Assembly (NCBI GenBank): GCA_025201705.1 | Contig: MU617208.1 | Span: 1 to 17,861 of the forward strand | DNA from: Dissophora ornata | Lineage: Eukaryota > Mortierellomycota > Mortierellomycetes > Mortierellales > Mortierellaceae | Direction: 5' to 3' | Length of the DNA: 17,861 bases | Part shown: in pieces, positions 8,601 through 16,300 of the stretch | Position numbering within the stretch: the first letter of the stretch is position 1 | Layout of the letters: each line of letters begins with the position of its first letter | Notes under the pieces: model-generated | What the model was told of the DNA's origin: nothing | What the model saw: only the letters and a program-made list of their open reading frames with translations | Database searches by the model: none | Translations under genes and position numbers: made by a program

Positions 8601-11051
8601 TGCCGAGATTTCTTTCCCCAGCGGATCCACAGTCGCTTGGGTTAACAACGGCGCTGAGACGCCTATTGGTATGATCGCTATGCCTGCGGTCGCTGCCAAG
8701 GCTGATGTCGGTGCTCAGCTTGCGTTGACAAACGTCCCTTTCCATGTTGCCAGCTCTGCGGCCATGGGTGACTTTGTCGGCTACTCATTGAAGGCCGAGT
8801 CCTTTGACTGGTCCGTTGCTGCCCAAAACATGACTGTGACGGCCATGGGTGCCCCCATCCCCAACATCAACATGAAGAAGAGTGTCACTCTCAAGGGCTT
8901 CAATGGTCTTCAAGGCTTGGTCATTCAGAAATATGATCTTCCCTCGAACGACGCCAACGGTATTCACTTAGTTCTCACGGCTACTCTTCCTAACCCATCG
9001 AACGTCGGTATCGAGATGGGCACTGTCGTGTTCAGCAACTTCTTCGAGGGTCAGGATGTAGGTTTTGTCCAGACAGCAGGTCTCAAATTGATGCCTGATG
9101 GTATTACACCTATCTCCATGGAGGGTACTTTGACTAAGCAGACATCCGACACCGGACTTGCCGCTCTTGGTGACATGTTCCGCATGGCCTTGGCTGGCGG
9201 CAGCCCCAACTTGATCGTCAAGGGCAAGTCTGTCACCCCTGCTAGCGGACCGGTCTCCTGGTTGACTTCCTCTTTCGCGACTTTGACCATGAATGTCTCC
9301 CTTCCAAGTCTCGGCAAGCAGGACATCATCACTGGAATCACCATCAAGACCATGACTCTGGACTTTACTGGCAGTAACCCTTACAGCGTCATGACCTCTT
9401 CGGACGATATTGAGGCTAACTTCCACATCCCCTTCTCCTTCCCCCTGAGCATCACCCAAGTTGCTGAAGATATTAACATTCAACTGCCCCAGGGTAGCAA
9501 CGTTGCGAACTTGAAGCTCCCTCTTGGCCCTGCCCAGACTCTCAGCGCTGGTTTCCTAAAGACCGGTTATACGAATCAGCCTTTGGTTGTTAACGATGGA
9601 GCCCACGAGTCCTTTAATGCTTTCTCCAAGGTCTTGACCACCGGCTCTGGAATCCAGTTCTATTTGAACGGTACTGCTGACACTGTTGCAGAGACTGCCG
9701 CAGGTGAGGTCAAGATCCCCGGTGTGGCTGTGAGTGTCCAATCGACCATGACTGGAATGAACCTGAACGCTGGAGGAGCCCAGATCACGGGCATCGCCGT
9801 GACGGGAGGCACTTCCCAGTACCTCCAGATTAATCAGAACGTCGTGCTGCAGAATCCCTCAGGCTTGACTGTCAAGGTTGGCCAGGTTAGTTTCAACATC
9901 GGTTACGCTGGCAATGCTATGGGTACCGCTATCGTGAAAAACATGGTGCTTGTCCCTGGTGCCAACACATTGCCGGCTGTGTTCCATTTCATGCCCACAA
10001 ATACTGCCATCCGCGATGCTTTCCTAAGTGGGTTCGTTAAGGGTGCATCGTTCACTTTGGACATCGCTGGTTCTGCTGACTCCACCTCGGTCGAGTCCTT
10101 GAAGGAAGCTATGGCCTCGGTCAAGATGTCCTCGCCTATCACTGGAATCACTGACAAGCTGATCGCCACTGGAAGCCATGCCGAGCCAGATCTCGCCAAT
10201 ATGTTGCAGGTAAAGTTCAAGAGTTCCTTGCTCGTTTCTGCAGGCTTCCCTATCTCTATTCGCCGACTTTTTATGCTAACAAATAATGCAAATAGATCGT
10301 CAGCCCTCGCAATACTCCTGTGCAAGTCATGATCTACAACCCGTTCGACACTCCTCTCTACATCCAGCACATGAAGGCAACCACCTACTGGGATGGCAAG
10401 TACTTCGGCGAGGTTGATCAAGATGTCGGAATGACAGTTCCTGCCAAGTCTGCCGCTCTTTCACCGTCTGTTACCATGGTTTCTCCTACCGGTGTCGGTT
10501 TCGTTGGCACTTTACTCCCCTTCATGCTCAAGTACCCTCAGCTGATCGTCGGCCAGTTCGCTGATGTGCCATTTGATATCGACTCGACGATTACGGCTCT
10601 CGTCGGTGGCTCGAGCGGATATCTTGGAAACGTCGCCTACTCTCAGAACAGCACAATCTTCACCGTCCAGATCAACGGCAAGGCCCCAGATGGCGCGATG
10701 TCCCAGCTGCTCAACAGCACAACAACGACGCCCCTTCCAAGCACTACTCCTTCTGCGACTCCGTCTTCTATCAATACGACTACCATTGGCGCTGGTACGT
10801 CAACAGTCTCTGTACCTGCAGTATCAACATCAACAAAGGAGCCACCAAAGACGACCACCCCTGCTGTTCAGGCGACTCCAAAGCCTACGACAACGTCAAA
10901 GGCAAGCGGACTCCCAGTCATTAGCAAGCGCCAAGCTCAGGTTCTGGAGAGCGCTCCTTCGGACACGTCGCCTGAAGTCGTGGAGGTTTGGGTTAAAGCC
11001 ATGGTCAACAAGTTGGCACAGGACGAAGGTCTACCTCCACCATACGCATAA
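5636..11051 (+). CDS. Tag1-like DUF3712/LEA2-type membrane protein (five exons, 1646 aa)
   Basis: Exons: 5636-6145, 6330-6435, 6541-6820, 6921-10209, 10296-11051, total 4941 nt with TAA. The start has A at -3 and G at +4. Residues 1-42 are acidic and Tyr-rich. KRRK (43-46) and one hydrophobic helix (about 48-71) indicate a type II signal anchor, leaving about 1570 residues lumenal or extracellular, with many N-glycosylation sequons. These form repeated beta-rich DUF3712/LEA2-like domains with recurring NPS, NTGPF and LVPG motifs, in two long units (about 82-826 and 827-1535). After them come a Ser/Thr/Pro-rich stalk and a C-terminus ending PPPYA. Yeast Tag1, a much shorter vacuolar member of this family, is reported to act in ending autophagy; a vacuolar location here is inference. 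All four junctions were chosen because they keep frame and restore alignment between the two units. Confidence 0.92.
6146..6329 (+). other. Intron 1 of the Tag1-like gene
   Basis: Donor GTAAGT, acceptor TATAG, phase 0, 184 nt. The join ADM-LNNQKFTW aligns with the second unit (LKAESFDWSV). It is longer than the other introns and holds a competing acceptor CTACAG at 6215, which would lead to a stop at 6327-6329. Confidence 0.8.
6436..6540 (+). other. Intron 2 of the Tag1-like gene
   Basis: Donor GTAGGA, acceptor TGCAG, phase 1, 105 nt. The join restores ELSGMGGFIDIKI, which aligns with LKGFNGLQGLVIQ in unit 2. Confidence 0.88.
6821..6920 (+). other. Intron 3 of the Tag1-like gene
   Basis: Donor GTACAG, acceptor AATAG, phase 2, 100 nt. 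The next AG (6934) would break the frame. The join gives GLATVSSLFSAYIAG, matching GLAALGDMFRMALAG in unit 2. Confidence 0.88.
10210..10295 (+). other. Intron 4 of the Tag1-like gene
   Basis: Donor GTAAAG, branch site TGCTAAC at 10274-10280, acceptor AATAG, phase 0, 86 nt. Without splicing the frame ends at a TGA at 10330-10332, so the last exon would be lost. Confidence 0.88.
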
Positions 11052-11067
11052 GCGAGAAAAAAAAAAG

Positions 11068-11086
11068 AAACTCACCCAGAGAGTTT
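11068..11086 (+). other. Short hairpin just after the Tag1-like stop codon
   Basis: AAACTC, a 7-nt loop and GAGTTT, flanked by an A-run before and a T-run after that could extend pairing past one mismatch. It lies in the 3' UTR. No function can be assigned. Confidence 0.4.
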
Positions 11087-11399
11087 TTTTTTATTTGTAT
11101 TCGTTTGGTTCTTTTCTCGCATACTTCATGAGCTCGTCGTCCACTTTTTTTCCTTTTGTTCTTTTTCTCACGTCCATTAGTCTTTAATCCATTGCAAGAA
11201 AGGAAGAAAGGGTTGTACTCTCACCTCATGCTCGTCCACAATCCATCGTCCCTCCATCCTTTTTTTAATTATATACCCCGTTCCTGTAATGCCATCTTCA
11301 CCTCTTTCTTCCACCTCTCATTCCTTTTGCAATGATTAAGAATACATCGTGATAAGAAATACTTCTAAATGATGATGAGATCCTCGTTCGTCCGGAAAT

Positions 11400-11405
11400 A
11401 ATAAA
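11400..11405 (+). terminator. Candidate polyadenylation signal (AATAAA)
   Basis: AATAAA in an A-rich stretch about 350 nt after the Tag1-like stop, followed by a T-rich region. Fungal signals are degenerate and nearer A/T-rich sites exist (for example around 11091), so the real end may be earlier. Confidence 0.3.
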
Positions 11406-11918
11406 AAAATAATTCTTCCTATAAAACAACATGCCTTCTTTTCAACAGATTCGTTGATCATTCTTTGTAGTGGTTTGTTATCTCAATCTACTACTCTAGA
11501 GCTACTACTTTTTGTGTTTGCTTGTTGCAGTTGGTCAAGTGAGTCTCTTCTTTTTTTTTTTTTTTTTTTTGGGCCATCAAGGCAGAAATAAGAAAGGATA
11601 TCCCAACCAGTATTCCGTACCTGATCTTTTGGAAGCCCGAGACGACGGAAATCCAAGGGGATGCTGGTGCCGATTGCGAGGCAGTGAATGCTGCGCATGG
11701 AGCGAAAGCGACCGCCCTGGCAGCTGCTGTCTGTTGCGCCATTGAACCTCATAGCTGGTACGTAACACTTTCGAGTTGAAACACTTTGACTTTTGCTTGT
11801 TTGCTTCTGCTAGTATGTCTGTCTGACACTGTGTTGTGGATCTTCAGCAATTGATCAAGCAGAGCAGGACAGAGATCGGAAAGGAGAGCTGGTGAAGAAG
11901 ATCTCTACGCCATGCGGG
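11406..11918. other. Intergenic, no supported gene
   Basis: Contains a run of 20 T at 11551-11570. The block 11577-11760 is open on both strands in mirrored frames: plus with FWKPETTEIQGDAGADCEAV, minus with MAQQTAAARAVAFAP then a GTACGG donor. The codon-like bias is the same whichever strand is read, so I cannot decide, and neither extends into a second exon that I can join. Confidence 0.4.
11551..11570. repeat. 20-nt poly(T)/poly(A) tract
   Basis: Uninterrupted T run on the plus strand between the Tag1-like gene and the NLR-like gene. It inflates antisense frames with poly-Lys. No attached retro-copy was recognised. Confidence 0.9.
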
Positions 11919-12332
11919 TTAGAGGTGATGGGGCAGGCGCGCAAAGCCTTGGTTCGCCTTCAGGGCTTTCAGAGCAAACGCGTCAACGCCAATGCCAACA
12001 CGGCCCTGTCGATACGAAGCAGTCGGATGCTCGACAGCGCGTTTGATCAGTATTGACAGGACCTGGTTTATGGCGAGATCAACTCCATACAGAGGAAGAC
12101 AACACCGTGTCTCCTCCGGTCCGCGTACTCGGCAGAGGAGTTCCTTCAGATGCTCCTGGATCCCTGGTGACTCGTTGACCAACCGACAACCCTGGTGTTG
12201 AGTCTGAGAGAACACTTTGCCATTGCAGTACGCCACAATGTGCTCCTCAGGGACCAGGACTTGCGAGTCCTTCGACAACAGGATTGCTCCATGGACACCA
12301 TACTTAACGAGGACTACAGCAATAGAGTCCAT
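11919..12332 (-). CDS. Hypothetical protein, 137 aa
   Basis: ATG at 12332-12330, TAA at 11921-11919. The codon choice is like a real gene (mostly C or G at third positions, for example GTC CTC GTT AAG), and the sequence is well mixed without low complexity: GVDLAINQVLSILIKRAVEH then GRVGIGVDAFALKALKAN. No signal peptide or membrane helix. I do not recognise the family. An in-frame TAG immediately precedes the ATG, so either translation starts here or the ORF is a downstream exon with an unresolved acceptor. It could be a fragment of a larger decayed gene. Confidence 0.4.
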   Translation of the reverse strand: MDSIAVVLVKYGVHGAILLSKDSQVLVPEEHIVAYCNGKVFSQTQHQGCRLVNESPGIQEHLKELLCRVRGPEETRCCLPLYGVDLAINQVLSILIKRAVEHPTASYRQGRVGIGVDAFALKALKANQGFARLPHHL

Positions 12333-12503
12333 CTATCTGAGGATGTATAAATTCTGACTTGGGGTAAAAGCATTTCTGCCACACTGTCGGGTTACAGCGG
12401 ATGGAGATTTATCTTAATTGAGTGTTTCGAGAGTCATATCGGAAGACTTCTCCGATCGCGTATTGGGTACAGTCTCGTGGGGGAGGGAGTGGTTGTAACT
12501 TAC

Positions 12504-12823
12504 ATCCGCCAGTAGAGCGGTGTCGCCAAGAAGGTTTCTGACGGAGGGAAAGCGTGTGGATTCAGAGGGTCATTAACTGATGTTCGAGGGAGTTGACAAG
12601 CAACTTTCCGAAGTGAACCAAAAGACTCTATTCTATTGACGGATCGCCGTGTTGCAGGTTGAAGGGGCGTAATGACGCCCAACAGGGGGTTAGGCAGCTC
12701 CGAGTAGGTTCTCAGGAGAGCGAGAAGGATCGATCTTCCGAGACTAGGCGCAAGTCTGAGTTGGAAGGTCAGTGTCTGGATAGAAATGTAAATTACGCCC
12801 AAGCCGCGGTAAAGTGGTGGCAT
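12504..12823 (-). other. Possible minus-strand exon ending at a strong splice donor
   Basis: A minus-strand open frame ends with LNPHAFPPSETFLATPLYWR and then a GTAAGT donor at 12503-12498. It lies upstream of the 12332-11919 ORF on the same strand, but the phase left at this donor does not fit any acceptor I found for that ORF. If no intron is used the frame stops at TAA two codons later. Reported only because the donor is perfect and the residues look coding. Confidence 0.18.
12665..12680. repeat. 6-bp inverted repeat with 4-nt loop
   Basis: GGGCGT, loop AATG, ACGCCC. Short and probably incidental. Confidence 0.5.
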
Positions 12824-12954
12824 AAATGGAACACATTGTTGTTTAGACCAGTGGGGGTGTCAATGAAAGAAAAGAGGAAACCTTTGCTCGTGTGTAACTT
12901 TACTTTCCCGACTTCCCAGCTTCACCAACGGACGACTCAATCCATTAAAGCCAG

Positions 12955-13060
12955 TCGTGTATCTTTCTCATCTTTACTCTTTCCCCCTCTCCCTCTCCAT
13001 CTTCTCACTGTCTCTCTCTCCCATCTGCTCCATCTGTCTGCCTCGCCTAACTAATCATAG
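12955..13060 (+). promoter_or_regulatory. Pyrimidine-rich tract resembling a fungal promoter leader
   Basis: A CT-dense stretch (CCCTCTCCCTCTCCATC and similar) ends in CTAACTAATCATAG, which looks like a branch site plus acceptor. The composition matches the leader of the Tag1-like gene. No convincing exon follows before the NLR start at 13386, so it may be a relic promoter or part of an alternative 5' leader of the NLR gene. Confidence 0.25.
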
Positions 13061-13303
13061 TCTAGCAGCGTTCATTGGTAACCCTCAGTGGCCGGTCCCT
13101 GTCAATGCCTGGACCTGGATATTCAAGTTAACGATACAGGAATAATGTTTTAGATCGCCGCTAGAAGTGACAAGACTAAGTGAATATCAGATCCGTGTTT
13201 GAGGTGAGCGACACCCTTGATGGATATGGTTGCTGACTGCAAATATGTCAAGTGCTTGTCATCAAGCAAAGCGGGATTATGTTCACAGAATTGTTAACAT
13301 TGC

Positions 13304-13310
13304 TATAAAT
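13304..13310 (+). promoter_or_regulatory. TATA box of the NLR-like gene
   Basis: TATAAAT about 76 bp before the ATG at 13386, followed by a purine-rich leader. Position and sequence fit a core promoter with a short 5' UTR. Confidence 0.5.
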
Positions 13311-13385
13311 CCAATCTAACATCATTAGGAGCTAGAAACTAAAAGAAAAAGCGGAAGCAATCAAGTAAACGTCCAGAAAATCGAT

Positions 13386-16300
13386 ATGCTCAGCAGTCTG
13401 TTTTTGCCACTGAGAAACGTTCTCTCGCCACAGGCGGCGTTGGAGGATGCCAATGCCCGTTTAGAGAACGCACGCAAAACAAAGAATTCTGAACTGGCTC
13501 TGACGTACTGCATCGAGTCTCAAAAGGCCCTCGGACGCATAAGAACGTCCGTGAGAAAGGCTCTTGTATCGTCTGTGAGCGTCGAGGATCGAGCTATCCG
13601 CAATGAGGTTGCTTCCACCTATTTCCAACTTGGCGAGCTTTTGGAGAACTTGAAACATCCCGACAAGGCACAGACATGTTACAAGAATTCGGAAAAATGG
13701 GGGTAAGTAAGTATCGATGGTTTCCTTGTTGGAAGTATAAAAGCCTCGAATATCTAATGTTCTATGATCCTGTAAATCAATACATTCGTTACAGAGGACG
13801 TATTCAAGAGCCAGGCCAATCTCCCTCACTCCCCAACCACGTCGCTTCTCCTCCCGCTCCAGACCTCGCTGTGGATCTTTCTGCCTTGAATCTACTGCCT
13901 ACTCCTCCTCGCCTTCCTCTGATTCAGGAAACCCCAAGCCGCAACATTGCAATCATCCCTGCACACATTTTTGCAAAGGACATGCATCAGCCTCCTGATA
14001 TAAACAAATTACCGAAGGTTGACGAGCGTTTCAAGAGCACATCGCAGCTCGTCCACTGTCTTGGTCTCTTACAGTCTTTGCAATCCGCCGAGGATTCACT
14101 CGATCTGATCGAGCAAACTTGGCTAAATGCAACAGCTCAAAATACCGATGAGCAAGAAAGATTGGAGATGTTGGCGGTGAAGCTGCTCAGAGAATTTGCG
14201 CGCGAGGAACTCAAGGATGCGAATACAGTCGCAGAAGTTGTGTGCCTGGTCCCAATTTTCGAGAAAGATCAGCTCCAACAGTTGCTCCAGCGGCTCTTTC
14301 ACGGTATCGAAAAATCTCAATTACTGGATCTCAATCTACTCGAAGGGCTTGCAGAACTCGTTCAACACGCTCGCCCTGGCCATCTCAATGCTGACAATCT
14401 GGTCAAGATACTGGATCTCATCAGCATGCGCTTAAGAGCCACTCACAAGCAGTCGCCAGATTTCATCTATCGGTTAGCATTGACGGTGTCACGCGTCTTG
14501 GATGCCATGGCTGATAGCGAGGTCAAGGATTTAGACCGAGAAAATATCCACGCGCCGCTCGCAGTGTATTTGCAGGAGCTAGGAGATAGCTCTGACCCGT
14601 ACTTGGTCTATCAAGCCGCCTACGCCGCTCAAGCTTTATTATACGTCCCAGATGATGAAACACCGTGGCAAGCCACACGGCGTCGCACAGGAAAGGTTGT
14701 TAAGGGAGTTTCGGGGCTGGTGAGCGCAGTGAAAGCCGTAGATCTCAACGGCTTTATCGAAGGCTTGGGACATATTCAAGAAGGGCTGGCTGGAGCTTCG
14801 GAGGTCTTTACATTAGCCAAAGACGCGTACGATGGTTTTAGTGCGCTGGCCGAGAGTGGAAAGCAATTTCTGGATTGTCTTAAAGAAGGCCTCGACTTCG
14901 GTCGCAAACGTGCGTGGTATCCAGCATTACGGAATGCAGATATCTTACTTCAGAATGGTCAACTCATGGAATTCAAAAGGCTGGTCTGTGAAGCGCCCTG
15001 CCGGTGCAATCCCGCATTCCAATGGGGGGTATGCCAACGACTTGGAGAGCTGGCTGCTAATACGGAGTGCGATGACGACTCTCGTAAAAGTGCTGTCGCA
15101 TTTCTAGGAGAGATATATCAAAACGATGCAGTCTGGGGTCAGCACACCAAGATCAAGCAGTTGATCGTCGATATTCTCATGCAGCTATCAGTGGTATCTG
15201 GAAGTGATAAACAAGGTAAGAAGGGTGAGAAGTGTAATTCTGATATTGTTATAAACTGAGCTACATGTAACTAAATACTAACAAGATCAAGCCATTTCAA
15301 TGTTTTCAGTTGCTAAAGCCTTGCTCCAGGAGTTGGAAACGGATAGGGATGCCAAGAAAAAAGGGCTCTACCAAGCTTGTCGAAAGGAGGGTCCAGGTCC
15401 GTATCCATTGAAACCTCCTTCGCGGCCGCAGTTGTCTCCATCCCTTATTGATCGAGTTCAGGACACGGTCGATGTTGAAGCCAGCTTGCGCAAGCTACAA
15501 AGGCGGCGCTTAGAAGGGAAGAGAAAAGATGTGTATATTTCTCCACTTGCCAAGGCCGGCCTAAAGGCTCGCGATGATGCACTTTTCCCTTTGATGGACA
15601 AGGTTAAGGAGTTCCTAGGCAGTGAGCAAAAGGTGTTTTTGATACTAGGTGATTCTGGAGCGGGAAAATCTACCTTCAACCAGGAACTCGAGTGTGATTT
15701 GTGGAGCAACTACAAGAAACACGATGGTCATATTCCACTCTTTATCACCTTGGCAGCCATTCAAAATCCTGAACACGATATGATTGCCAAACAACTACGG
15801 AATGAAGGGTTCAATGGGCCTCAAATCCAAGAGCTGCAGGACCACCGCGAGTTCATCTTGATTTGCGACGGCTATGACGAATGTCGGCAGATGCAAAACT
15901 TTTACATGAGCAACCGACTAAATCAAGTAGGAGGATGGCGCACTCGGATGGTGATTAGTTGCCGCAGCGAGTACCTTGGTGCCGACTATCAAGATATGTT
16001 CCAGCCACTTGACCGTAATCGCAAAGCGAAGTCGCTATTATTTCAAGAGGCAGTCATCGTGCCATTCTCAAAGGGTCAGATTCAAGAGTACGTCAAGCAA
16101 TATGTGGCTGAAAACGGTCTGAAGTGGTCGGCCACTTACTACTTGCAAGCACTCGGTCAGATGCATGGCCTGAAAGATCTGGTGACGAACCCGTTTATGT
16201 TAACGCTGTCATTGGAGGTATTGCCGCACATGGTCCACCCAGGACAAATCTTCTCAGCGACCCGTGTCACTAGAGTTGGGCTGTATGATCAGTTCGTGGA

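Larger units (their letters stand above)
5879..10712 (+). repeat. Two tandem units of about 745 residues inside the Tag1-like protein
   Basis: Unit 1 begins with STMSFSSIQISNPA and unit 2 (from 8503) with ATLSFTSVMINNPA. Both continue with a (N)TGPF motif, then a DLPS-containing strand (KFDLPSDA versus KYDLPSND), a V(S)WL motif after VLPDG/VTPASG, and a GxFDAF or SFNAF motif. The order of these landmarks is the same in both, so the protein arose by internal duplication. Identity at base level is low, so the event is old. Introns 1-3 fall in unit 1 only; the matching part of unit 2 is intronless. Confidence 0.75.

Noticed and set aside
6976..10209. Many antisense and alternate frames inside exon 4 of the Tag1-like gene, the longest being 8968-9483 on the minus strand
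   Set aside because: The sense frame has consistent domain repeats and runs through the whole exon; the others are shadows of its codon bias.
10564..11187. Arg/Gln-rich plus-strand frame of 207 codons
   Set aside because: It overlaps the last exon of the Tag1-like gene in another frame; the low-complexity composition comes from the Ser/Thr/Pro stalk codons.
11512..11768. Mirrored open frames on both strands next to the poly(T) tract
   Set aside because: Neither strand could be joined to a further exon and the bias is symmetrical, so I did not call a gene.
12659..13054. 131-codon plus-strand frame
   Set aside because: Its C-terminal half is the CT-rich tract read as Ser/Leu; there is no conserved motif or donor.
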